A DNA stretch of 31,050 bases from Rhizophagus sp. LPA8_4_AMF. Taxonomy: Eukaryota > Glomeromycota > Glomeromycetes > Glomerales > Glomeraceae. The notes under the pieces were generated by a model, which was not told the origin of the DNA, made no database searches, and worked only from the letters and a program-made list of their open reading frames with translations. Position numbers and translations under genes: made by a program. This document shows, piece after piece, positions 11,301 to 21,246 of the stretch (position 1 is its first letter; each line of letters opens with the position of its first letter). The DNA is taken from assembly GCA_021464525.1 (NCBI GenBank), contig JADRCO010000555.1:1-31050 (forward strand), written 5' to 3'.

Positions 11301-13427
11301 CTAAAGTATAATATATTTAGAGAGAGTATTGTTGGATGTCAACCACGTATAATCGATGAAGTTGACTTTGATATAGTTCATAGTTATCCTGCACCCATGG
11401 TTGCCGAAGCAGAGATAATAAAGATCGTAGATGAAATTCTTTTGGAATTCCCTCCAATTAAATCAATAAATTATGTATTTTACGTGAATCATGCAAATAT
11501 ATTGCAAATAATATTTGATTGTTGTAGAATTCCCGAGGAATTAAGTAGAGGAGTTTGTGGACTTCTTGGACAATTAGATAAGAAATACAACTTTTCACAG
11601 ATTAAGGCTCAATTAATGAATAAATATAAATTATCCAAAATGATGCTGGATGAGTTGGCATTATTTGATATTAAAGGTATTTTCATTATTTCTAAAAATA
11701 ATTTATATTTCTACATAACATATACTCCTTTATTTTTAGGTGATTTGGAATTTGTATCAAGTTCTCTTGAGAAATTAATACCATCACCTTCCATGAAATC
11801 GCAAATAAGAGAAGTTTTTAAAGGTTTTAAACGGCTATTGGATTACACAAAATCTCTTGGTGTTAACCATGAAATAATTTTTGTTCCATTATTAGTGTAA
11901 GTGTTCTTTATGATGATAATTTTTTTCTACACATAATTTTAGTTTTTTTTTACATATTTGTCTTTATTCCTTAGGTATAATTGGCATTATTATAAAAATG
12001 GAATAATATTTCAAGTTGTAAATGATAATAACCGTAAAGATGTTTTAGCAGGAGGAGGAAGATATGATTGGCTAATACAACAATTTCGACATCCTACCAT
12101 TGTAAGCGGGAAAGGAAGGGCCAAACAAATTTACGGAATTGGCGTTAGTATTGCTATGCAAAAAATTGTTTTTGCGTTGGAAAATTATCAAAAAGCAATA
12201 TTACATTCAAAGAAAGTTGAGGAGGAAAAGAACCTAGGCTTTTGGGCCCCTAGAAAGGTGTGAAAGAAAAGAAATATTAGCTTATTTTTTTAATTCGTTT
12301 GTTTATTGTTAATATGTTTTGTGTCTCTCTCTAGTGTGATGTGTATGTAGCAAGTTTTGGAAAAGTATTATTACAAGAAAGGTTGGACCTTGTAAGAGAG
12401 TTATGGGCTCATAATATTAAAGCAGATTTTATGTATGAGGAACGAACAGATCTTACACCTGAAATTTTGACAACTAAATGTAGAAATCAAGGAATTAATT
12501 GGATAGTTATAATGAAATATAAAATTCAAGACACAACAAGCGCTTCAAGAGATGCTTTAATGACTGTAAAGATAAAAAATCTAATTAAAAAAACCGAAGA
12601 AGAAGGTGATAAAGTCTCCTTTGGAATTGTTTAATTTTATACTTTTTTTTATGCTTATCTAAATTTTTTTTTTTGATTATTAGTCCTTCGGAGTGAAATA
12701 TGTATGAAATTGAGTTCCGAGACGATGAGAACAGATTTAATTGCACAGACTGATTATTGTTAGTTTTTCAATTAACTCATTTTATTTGTTTTTTTTTTAA
12801 AAAAAAAAAAATTTTTTATTTGTTCTTTCCTAATCCATATAATTTTATTTTTTCTTTAGTATCAGCGCACGATTATACAAGTACAAGTCTTTCAACGTCA
12901 CCGGAATCTTCAAGTCGTTTATCAATAAGTGTTGTTGTTCCTCCGACACAAAAGAATAACAAAAAAATGAAACATAAACAGAAAAAGTTGCTTATGGATA
13001 AAGGTAATATAAGATCAAATTTTTATATTATTATAGCGCATTTTAAATTTTATTCTTTTAAATTTTTAGCACATGATAATATATCGGGCGTCGTGGAACA
13101 GATTAAATATAATAGTGTACCTGTTTTAGCTGTAGATTTAAGTAAAGAATTACTGAGGAAAATGTCTGATTGTAATGTATTAGAGGATGAGTCACTCAAG
13201 AATAAAAGTAAGTATTTTTTTTCTTCTACATTAATTATTTATAAATTTTTTATAATTCTTATTTTAATTTGTTTCTAAAAGTACTGGATATTGCGCCACT
13301 TCATCAAAAAGAATATGTTCTTGAAGTTCAGGATATACTTAAAAAACAACGAAATCAAGGCCATAAACATGTCTGGTTACATTCACATAGGGATGATTTT
13401 GGAATATTGTATCAATTTTTTAATTAA
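5379..13427 (+). CDS. GCN2: eIF2alpha kinase Gcn2, complete, 39 exons
   Basis: Cytosolic sensor of uncharged tRNA that phosphorylates eIF2alpha. Domains: RWD 14-~140 (Gcn1 contact), charged helix 158-215, pseudokinase ~238-540 (HKD 383-385, DIN 408-410 for DFG), kinase ~593-1000 (G-loop from G600, K622, HRD 814-816, DFG 834-836, GTTLYVAPE with T867/T868), acidic Ser-rich insert ~662-745, HisRS-like ~1016-1450 (GGGRYDW kept), C-terminal domain to 1630. Yeast Gcn2 has a similar length. Exons: 5379-5417, 5499-5532, 5631-5683, 5751-5839, 5926-6181, 6250-6489, 6562-6607, 6678-6817, 6895-7150, 7317-7412, 7535-7592, 7670-7711, 7775-7875, 7956-8010, 8083-8207, 8272-8445, 8523-8568, 8740-8873, 8955-9354, 9429-9457, 9538-9554, 9631-9636, 9710-9766, 9841-9937, 10007-10090, 10166-10183, 10259-10314, 10413-10614, 10731-10825, 10899-11084, 11168-11259, 11321-11676, 11740-11896, 11975-12257, 12335-12605, 12684-12758, 12860-13003, 13070-13207, 13282-13427. 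The total is 4893 nt, divisible by 3. Identity is seen directly from order and motifs. The least certain junctions are those bordering 10826, 12606 and 12759. Confidence 0.93.
5533..5630 (+). other. GC-AG intron 2 of GCN2
   Basis: The donor reads AAAG|GCAAGT and the acceptor TTTTATAG. Joining 5532 to 5631 gives [10 protein letters not shown], the expected RWD sequence. No GT donor preserves the frame here. Confidence 0.85.
7151..7316 (+). other. Long GCN2 intron with a GC-richer insertion
   Basis: This 166-nt intron splits the codon for Asp385 of the pseudokinase HKD. Its middle (about 7160-7290) is clearly GC-richer than the ~70-nt AT-rich introns around it and contains GTAGCCCTTCGGC and GCAGCGCCCCTAG. 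It looks like a short inserted sequence, perhaps a SINE or RNA-derived piece. I see no terminal repeats or target duplication. Confidence 0.4.
8580..8683. mobile_element. 100-bp Tc1/mariner (pogo-like) MITE in GCN2 intron 17
   Basis: The element spans 8582-8681 and is flanked by TA at 8580-8581 and 8682-8683. Its first 24 bases match the reverse complement of its last 24 at 21 positions, including a perfect 11-bp GATATAACGGA arm (8595-8605 against 8658-8668). The ends read CACAGTCATTC.../CACATTAATTC.... TA target duplication and a CAG...GATATAACGGA terminus are typical of Tc1/mariner-pogo derivatives. Removing the element and one TA leaves an intron of about 69 nt, close to neighbouring introns. 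It is non-autonomous. Confidence 0.8.
9538..9554 (+). other. 17-nt micro-exon of GCN2
   Basis: Bounded by TTGTAG and GTACAT. It completes the Ala codon and encodes HIHRQ, the residues just before the catalytic loop of the kinase domain. Confidence 0.85.
9631..9636 (+). other. 6-nt micro-exon of GCN2 (GGAACG)
   Basis: The context is TTATTATCAG|GGAACG|GTAATT. It encodes Gly-Thr (residues 811-812) between HIHRQ and IHRDLKPSN, matching the two residues that separate HRQ from IHRD in Gcn2 kinases (HRQGIIHRD in yeast as I recall it). Skipping it keeps frame but deletes two residues next to the catalytic loop. Confidence 0.85.
9938..10006 (+). other. GC-AG intron 24 of GCN2
   Basis: The donor reads GGAG|GCATGT and the acceptor AATTAG. 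Joining 9937 to 10007 gives [13 protein letters not shown], the activation-loop end. The nearby GT (GCAT|GTAAAT) would break the frame. Confidence 0.8.
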
Positions 13428-13569
13428 TTTGTATAACAAAAGCTAAAATTTCCGTTATACTTAGATAGTAATTTTTGGGAATGAATATATGTACTTATGA
13501 TCAGTAAATTATTTATCTAAAAAAACTATTTATAGTAAAATTAAATTATTATATTTTCCAATTTTCTTG

Positions 13570-13590
13570 ATAATCTATTTAATAGATTAT
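13570..13590. repeat. Perfect 10-bp-arm palindrome
   Basis: ATAATCTATT (13570-13579), a central T, and AATAGATTAT (13581-13590). It could be a 3'-end hairpin of the GCN2 transcript or a dimeric protein-binding site upstream of the helicase gene. Confidence 0.7.
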
Positions 13591-13621
13591 TACATTTTCA
13601 ACTAAAAAAACGATGGTTGTT

Positions 13622-13633
13622 CCTATAAAAGGA
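13622..13633 (+). promoter_or_regulatory. TATA-box candidate for the SEN1-like gene
   Basis: CCTATAAAAGGA lies about 100 nt upstream of the ATG at 13728. It matches the TATAAAAG consensus and stands out as a GC-flanked motif in the AT-rich spacer. Its role is inferred from position and consensus only. Confidence 0.45.
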
Positions 13634-13727
13634 CAGAAAGCGCGTCAATTATTGAACAATAAAATGGGTCAAAAAAAAAATTTTTTTCGCAAAAGGAAAA
13701 AATTTTGTTATATATTTTATTCTAGTC

Positions 13728-16700
13728 ATGATTGATAATGAGCAATATATTCTTAATCTCTTAAAAGAAAAACTAGAAAATCCACACAATAGACAACTCG
13801 CTGTAAAATTTACGCAAGAAGGCGTAAATTATTTTCTGGAAATAAATAAAGAAAATAAGCATCAACACTTTCTATGTTGTCCGAAATATATTAAAATCGT
13901 AGTTGAATTATTTCCTGCTTTAGTCGTTGAAGAAGAGAATTTTATCGTATTTCGAAATATTTTGAAAAATCATCTTTTGATATGTTTCGATTGTGTCGAA
14001 GCTTTTCATATTAATGCTAAAAAATTGCATCAACGGTAAATAAATATAAATAAGTAAATATACATAAAAGTATATACTAAATACATTTGTTCATTTATTT
14101 TTATTTTTAACTGATTTAAATTAACGTTCATAATTTCTTATTTATTAGTCATAAATCAATATATGTAACAAATTTTGAAAATAACAATATAGACACATTC
14201 TTCGAAAATCTTGGAAAATGGCAAATAAATCGAATCATAGCGGCATTAAACAATATCGAAGAAAAAATTAAGACTGATGATTCTAACGAAATAAATTTGC
14301 CCGTGTTTTTTGAGTTACTTTTGAACTTCAAATGCCTGCAGAATAACAAAATTAATGAGCTCCTTATCATTGTTTTGTCAACTTTAAAACAACAAGGAAA
14401 GTTTGTTAAATTGACGAATAGATGCATGCCCGGATTATTATTATGTGCTTTACATGAGAATCAAGAGGTTAGAAAATGGGCTTGGATATCATTTCAAAAC
14501 ATTAATCATGAGATAAAAGCTAAAGAATTTGAGGAATTTGAGTTTGATATTATCATGGACAATGTTTTAAAGAAACTTGTGAGATTTGATGAAAAACAAG
14601 ATTTTAATTATCCTTTTACTAAAGATATTGTAGAATTCTGGAAGGGATTTAGAAGAATCCTTTCCCGTTTAGAAAATAAAATTTTATGTAGTCAATATTT
14701 TATCAAGCCAATTATATATACTTATTGGAAAAAATGTAATCATAATCAAGAATCCTTATTGACCGAATTATTAAAAGCTCTAAATATGCTTTTAGAGAAA
14801 TTAAAAGAAGATTTCTGGACAAATTATGAACAGTGGAAGGTTAAAATTCTTGACATATTCGAAACATCTAGTTTTCAATATCTCACGAGGGTTCATTCAA
14901 AAAAAATATTTTTGTTAACTTGGATTAAATCTTACATGATTTCAGTCTTTTCTTCTAACAATTTTGTAAATATATTAGATAAAGTGTTGGATATTCTTAT
15001 GAAAGAATCTCAAAAATCGGATTGTGATAATGGATATAGAATCCTTTGTTACGATACGATTTTAGAGATAATTATTCAAACTTTATCAATAAATAATAAT
15101 TATGTCTATTATCAATTTTACCTTGATTACTCTTCAAAAAGCTCAAAGTTTAAAACAATCTTAGATAATATTATGAGAAATTTTTCGCATGAGGATATTA
15201 AAAGGAATATGCTGAGTTTGGGAATGTCCGAAATGAAATCAGAATTACTTAATAAACTTAAGGAAGATCATAAGAGAAGGTCCGCGAAATATTTAAAAAG
15301 AAAAGTACGCGTAGTTGAAGCTCCCTCAAATAAAGAAAAAAATCAATGGATGTTACGTTTTCAAAAACAGAAAGATGATGAAGCGCGTTTGATGCCAAAT
15401 GTGAGCCTTTTCTACAAGAAGATATTATCTTTAAATTATACCGCAAGTAGCGAATTACCTCCAAAGTCTTGCTTAAGTAATTATAAATCGATTCCAAATA
15501 CATTTTTATCAGTCGAACATTATGTGCAAATTTTTGAGCCGTTTCTTATTTTGGAATGTTGGCAGAATTTGGTAAATTCAAAAGAAAAAGCGAATTATGA
15601 AGATCAAATGGACATTTTTATAGAAAACGTTTGTATGATCGATGATTTTATAGAGGTTTCGTTCAATTGTGAACAACACAATAGGGATCTCTTTTTGGAA
15701 AGTGATCTGTTTCATATTCAGTACGAAGCTTCAGAGAAAGAATCTTTACAATATAACATTCAAAATTTGGTTATAGTTAAAAATAATAAATTATTACTTT
15801 ACTTGAATGATTTTTCTCATGACGTTCGACGTTTTTTATTTCGAGATAGTAAATGGAAGGCATATCGAATTATGAGGTTAGTGATAATATATTCAATCGT
15901 GCTTTATTTTATTTCTTTTTCTAAACCATTTTTTAAAAAAAGATTTTTTATTCCCTCTTTTTTATCTCGAAGTTTAACGTCAGTAACTCGGGAATATGCA
16001 GCTTTAATTTCCATGTCGAAATTTTCACTAAAGAATCAAATTATTAACCCAAAAATTCCTATTACAACATCATCATCGTCTACTCAAAGACTCGAACATT
16101 ACAAAAAGAATTTTCATGTTAATCATTTACAGGCAGAAATTATTGGGAAAATTCTGGACAACGATTGTGGTTTTTCATTAATTAAAGGTCCACCAGGAAC
16201 CGGAAAATCAGAAATGGTTGTTGGTTTAATTTCTGCTTTAAGAGAAAATTCAGATGTTCAAGGAACGTGTTTCATATGTGCGCCTAGTAATTTAATTGTT
16301 AATATACTGGTTAAGAAATTAAAGGCCGGAATATTTGATTCAGCAGGAAATCTTGTTAGGGTTAATATTGTATATTTGGGACGTTTAGGTTCTATCACAA
16401 ATGATATGAGAGATATATCCTTGGATTTTTTGGCCGAAAAAATGATGTCGGAAGTAAGAGGAGATGACAAAGATTTATCATATTATAAAGGAAAAATATT
16501 GGAAGAAGCACACATAATATGCTCCACATTGATTGAAAGTGGCCATGAAATATTGTCTACTTTAAATATTAATTTCAGCACGCTCATAATTGATAATGTG
16601 ACTCAGGCAACCGAGCTAAGTTCACTAATACCTTTAAAATATAATCCAAAGCGTGTTGTATTAATCGGAGATCCAAATCAGTCGTCACCAACAGTCTTAT

Positions 16701-18271
16701 CAAAAATAGCAAAGCAATTTTCTTATGATCAAAGTTTATTTACTCGCATACAAAAAAATTGTCCATCATCAGTTAATACACTAAAAATTCAATATAGAAT
16801 GCATAGAGAAATAAGCAAATTTCCCAATCAATATTTCTACGATTCACTTATTAAAAATGCTGATTATTTATTACAAAAGCGAAATCGACCATGGTACCGA
16901 AATCAATTCTTTTCGCCTTACAGATTTTTTAATGTCGAGAGAATAAGGAATGAAAAAAATAACTCAGAAGCAAAAATTATTTCTCAAGCATGTAAGAGAT
17001 TAATTAAGGATTTTTCTCAAGTAAATGTAAGCAAAATTTTTAATTGAGATCAATTTTATTTGTTTGATTTAATTAATTTAATTCATTCCTTTATTAAAAT
17101 AAAGTTTGAAGGTCGAATTGGTATTATCATTCCGGATAAAGGTCAAAAAGTTGATTTTATAAAAGAACTTACGAAAGATACATTTATTAAATTCGAAATT
17201 GATACACTGGTAAAACTTATTTTCTATTTGCAATATTATTTCTTTTTATTTTATTTTATTTTTATTTATTGTATTATTTGTTATAAATTAAGGATGCGTT
17301 TCAAGGTCAAGAGAAAGATATCATAATATTATCATGTTTTTGCGCTATCGATGGTAAATATCATAATTTTATACCTAATAAATAATATAGATATATTAAT
17401 ATTTAAAACTTTTATAGAGAACATTGCTGAATTTTTGAGAGATTCAAAAAGTTTGAATGTCGCCCTTACTCGTGCAAAAAGTTCTTTATGGATTTTTGGT
17501 TCAGCGAAAATTCTTGTGCAAAGCGATGTCTGGAAAGCATTAATTGAAGATGCCAAGGATCGTGGATATTATACAGAGGTTCGTCTTAATATGATTTATT
17601 TCTTAAACAATTTACATGAAAAAATGAACTTTAACCATTAACTTTATTAGGCATTCAATAATATGTTTTCTGGGGTGGACAGTATACCTGAAGATGATTC
17701 ACTTATGTTAGAAGAGAATATAGAAAATGATAATGGACCAAATAACCGATCTATATCGTTACAATCGGGACTTCTAGTTCAATTTAACGATCCGATTCCA
17801 CCAGAAGAATCGCATTTTCGTTCACCTAATCGTAATCATAATGTATATCATGAACGAAGATCAGTACATCAAAGGAGAGGTTTTTCCGGAAATCATCGTC
17901 GAAGATATTCTCCAATTAAAGTTGATATTCGCGAACGCCTTTCGTTTGGTGGGCATCGATATCATGATAAAAGAAGCGAATGTGACCCAAGTAATTATCA
18001 TTACGATGAATGTTATTCGTTAGGACTATCACAATCATCAATAAGGGGGGATTATGATAATGATGAAAGAAATTCGAGATTACAAATAAATGAAACTAAT
18101 ATAAATAATGATTATAGAGAAGATTATAATGAACATTATGATGAAATGGTTATCGACCGTTCATCATCGCCCGAAGAGGACTCGAAACACAGAAGATTTA
18201 AAAACGAGAAAAAGACTCAAGTTTACCACAATTATGATAAAGATCGTAGTCCTCAAAGTCATTTAGAATAA
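13728..18271 (+). CDS. Sen1/senataxin-like superfamily 1 helicase with altered Walker B
   Basis: Sen1 proteins unwind RNA:DNA hybrids and terminate RNA polymerase II transcription in the nucleus. Exons are 13728-14035, 14149-15876, 15973-17026, 17105-17209, 17293-17353, 17418-17578 and 17651-18271, 4038 nt or 1345 aa. Residues 1-~680 form a helical N-terminal region as in Sen1. The helicase core follows: GPPGTGKS (751-758), CAPSNLIVNIL, IICSTLIESGHEIL, LIIDNVTQATELSSLIPL (D886), GDPNQSSPTV, QYRMHREIS (Q952), GRIGIIIPDKGQ, DAFQGQEKDIIILS, LNVALTRAK (from 1098). The last ~200 residues are Arg/Asp/Asn/Tyr-rich and disordered. Order and spacing are those of Sen1, but several motifs depart from consensus: DEAAQ is DNVTQ, GDPNQLPPT is GDPNQSSPT, QYRMHP is QYRMHR, DxRRLNVALTR is DSKSLNVALTR. 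Long clean coding sequence argues against recent decay, so I infer a divergent paralogue with reduced or absent ATPase activity. The start is the first in-frame ATG after a stop-rich leader; an upstream exon cannot be excluded. Confidence 0.85.
15877..15972 (+). other. Stop-free 96-nt intron in the SEN1-like gene
   Basis: The donor is ATGAG|GTTAGT and the acceptor CTCGAAG. Removal yields IMSLTSVTREYAAL, close to the Sen1 consensus before the helicase core. The intron is a multiple of three with no stop, so retention would insert 32 residues, largely hydrophobic (VIIYSIVLYFISF...). Confidence 0.75.
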
Positions 18272-18376
18272 TGTGATGGTCAAGAAAATTATTATTGGAA
18301 AAGAAACGTTATACCGTCAATTGACCATAATAATGAAGAATCTTATCTTCAGAGTTGGGGAATAAGGCAATATTAA
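18272..18376 (+). other. Open in-frame extension after the SEN1-like stop
   Basis: After the TAA at 18269-18271 the same frame stays open for 34 codons (CDGQENYYWKRNVIPSIDHN, ending in SWGIRQY) to a TAA at 18374-18376. Its Asn/Tyr/Asp-rich composition matches the protein's tail, so it may be the former C-terminus or a readthrough extension. Confidence 0.4.
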
Positions 18377-19307
18377 CATATGGAACATGAAAATATGATT
18401 TACTCATAATACCAATTTTTACAGAAATAAATTACGTATCACTCATTAATATCACTATTTTATATACAGTAGATACTAATATAGAAGGGATCCAAATTAA
18501 GAAATTTAACAAAATTTTTAGAAATAACTTTGCTCGAGATGTCAACATTTCTATTTACATAAATTATTTCTCGCAATTAGGTAAAAGAATAGAAATGTGA
18601 TTATTTTGTAATGTGAATTATTGGCTAGGAATCCTTTTGCACTACATGATAAATCAAAATAATATTCTTTTTATTTTTTTAAGAAATCAAGAATAATGTC
18701 TAGGCATGAGTAAAAAAAAAATAGGTTAAAATCATGTTATTATAAATCATTTATAACTATAACTGTTTTCAGTTTATCCGTGATCTGTTGATTCAGATCA
18801 ACCTTCAATATCCCGAATTCTGAATGATTTAGATGGTGATTTTCAATTTTTGAACCTTCTATTTATTTTAAATTTAAAACTAGACATTTTTTGGTAAATT
18901 TCTTTTATTAACATTTAAACCATGACTATTGGGGAATGATTCACGTAAATGAAATAAAAAATTATTAAATTGTTTTAGATTATAATAAAGAAGGTAATTT
19001 TATCTGGAAGGATGAAATTGAAGTAAACATTTAGAAATTTGAATTGCATCAAGAAACTAGTTAGTAAATTACCAAATTCACTCATAGAATAGCGAATAAC
19101 AGTTAATAAAATCATGAATCGATGTACGATACTGCAGATGAATTTAGTAATTCTTTAGTATTGTGTGATTCGGGCATTCGTTAAAACCTGACAATGTTTA
19201 TCAAGTGGCTTCACAGAAATTACTACCGTGAGCAATAGGCGAATATCCTTGTTTCATTTTATTTACTTTACTTTATTAACAATTAGAACTATCGTAATTA
19301 ATTATTT
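18377..19307. other. Spacer between convergent genes
   Basis: AT-rich sequence between the 3' ends of the helicase gene and the minus-strand kinase-like gene. I see no gene, repeat or RNA in it. Confidence 0.6.
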
Positions 19308-20370
19308 CTATTCCTTATCCGATTCGCCAAATAATTCAGTTAACCTATCACACCATTCTAACACGATACTTTCAAGATTATTTATACTAGGTCTAACAGA
19401 AGGATCTTGAGCCCAACACATTTTAATCACTTCATTATATATATTAGGAGCATTATCACTCAATTTTGGTCTTTCTCCTTGACAAATATTAACAGTTAAA
19501 ATCATATCATGTTGTTTGTCTTTAAATGGAAATTCACCTGTACTTAATTCACACATTACAATACCAACACTATAAATATCCGAAGCTTGAATGTATTCTT
19601 TACCTTTTAAAACCTCAGGTGCTAAGTAAGGTAGAATACCATAAATTTTTTCTTTTTCATTTTTATTTCCAGTAGGAGCCACAGGTCTTGTTAGACCGGA
19701 TATTGGAAGATAAGCGATTAATAATTTCCCTTCATTATTTCTGGAAAGGAGAATGTTTTTACTGTGGATGTCTTTGTGCATAAAACCTTGTTCATGAATT
19801 GTTTTTAGATCACGGAGAAATGAGGAAAGAATTAATAGTTTTTTATTCCAATTGAGAGATGAAAAATTGCTATCAAGATAATCATGTAAATCCCCTTCTT
19901 CCGCATATTTAATTATGGAAATATAATTATTCGAGGGATCTTTGGTAATTCCATAAATTGGCAAGAATTTATCAGGAGATTTATTGTAGCAAATATAATG
20001 ATATTGAACCTGTTAATAATAATTTTTTAATTTAAATTACAGATTATAATAATTAATAATAATTTAGCTACTGCGCCATTAATGAATATCTAAAATCACA
20101 TACTTGATTTAAAATCGAAGATAATTCCTTTTCCCAATTAATTATTTTAAGCACAACCTTTAAAGGACCAACTCTTTTTTGTTCTTGTTTATCACCAATA
20201 ATTGGACCATTAATCCATTTTGCGATACGAATATTTGAAATTCCTCCACTTGCAAGAGATTTTATATTTTCAAATTGTTCGTAAGGTATCCATTCAAAAT
20301 TTTGTGAATTTGATAAATTTTCTTGTATTTTGATAATAAAATTATCAATAACTTCGTTACCTGAAGTCAT
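19308..20370 (-). CDS. Kinase-like protein of the Glomeromycotina TKL expansion, probable pseudokinase
   Basis: Two exons, 20370-20104 and 20009-19308, give 322 aa; the intron has donor GTATGT and acceptor TTAACAG. The leader SGNEVIDNFIIKIQEN followed by FEWIPYEQFENIK is the family's usual preface. The glycine loop is degenerate (ASGGISNI for AKGGFGTV, Ser45 replacing the last Gly). The lysine of VAIK is kept as VVLK (K75). The catalytic loop is kept as HKDIHSKN (H167, D169, N174). The DLG motif is gone: the usual ISDLGLTRP appears as ISGLTRP (192-198), as if two residues were lost. The rest of the C-lobe is intact (LPYLAPEV, SDIYSVGIVM, CWAQDPSVRPS). The full-length C-lobe in an open frame suggests a maintained pseudokinase rather than random decay. 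MTSGN at 20370 is preferred to the upstream ATG at 20394 because the family starts near it. Confidence 0.85.
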
Positions 20371-21246
20371 TTTTAAAGGAAAAAAAAAAATCATATATTT
20401 TATCTGTTTCGAATTTTTTTTTTTTTTCGGTATTTTTATATGAAAAAATGTGATTTAGAAGAGATTTACGTGTCACACCCAAATTTTAAATCCATATTAA
20501 GAAGAAATTTCATCGATCAAAAACCATTTGCACGACCAATTTATGTAATATTTATTCTAAAAAGAGAAATGAAATTTCGATTTTAGGAACATTGTTTCAA
20601 AAAAGTTAATTCTTTGTATAAAATAAAAAATTCATTATTAATAAAATACGGGAAAAATCAAATTAAGTATTATTCATATATTATTCATTGTTTTACTTTC
20701 CATTAAAAAAAAAAATATAATACAATCACTTAGACAAATTCTTTTTAAAATTTTAAACAAATGATCATGAAACACTTTTTTTATCATAAAATGACAAGTG
20801 AAATTTGTGAAACTGTTATATTACAAAAGCAGGTTTATTGACAAATAAAGCTTCATTTTTTTTTTACAATTGATAATTTAGATAACGAATTTTTTTTATT
20901 TTATTTTAATTTTTTTTTTTATGTATTAGCTTTTATTAAAATTACAAAAAGGAAAATTTCAGAGTTTTACAAAAAGAATGTTCTTTCATGTCTTAATGAA
21001 TAATAAAATCGCCTAAAAAAACTATTTTACAAACATTTACAAATCAAAGGAATATTCCCTTTTTAAAAAATATTTTTTTTTTTCGTTTCCATTTATATAT
21101 TTTTTGCAGGAAATTTTTTTTTTTTTGGTTCTAATATTCACTTAATTCGCTTTATAATTTCTTTCGGACTTCTTTAATCTTTTTATATATTAATTTGTTT
21201 CAACTCTACTTTTTTTAATGTCGAAGGTAGCGGCACGTGATGGAGA
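20371..21246. other. Spacer between two minus-strand genes
   Basis: About 880 bp of AT-rich sequence with many homopolymer runs. It must hold the promoter of the kinase-like gene and the 3' end of the next gene. I recognise nothing else. Confidence 0.55.

Larger units (their letters stand above)
13428..13727. other. GCN2-SEN1 intergenic spacer
   Basis: A 300-nt AT-rich spacer between two genes on the same strand. It holds a perfect 21-nt palindrome and a TATA-like motif, annotated separately, and no open frame of note. Confidence 0.6.

Noticed and set aside
17060-17641. Small open frames taken as separate genes
   Set aside because: They are exons 4-6 of the Sen1-like gene plus intron read-through; spliced, they give helicase motifs V and VI in order.
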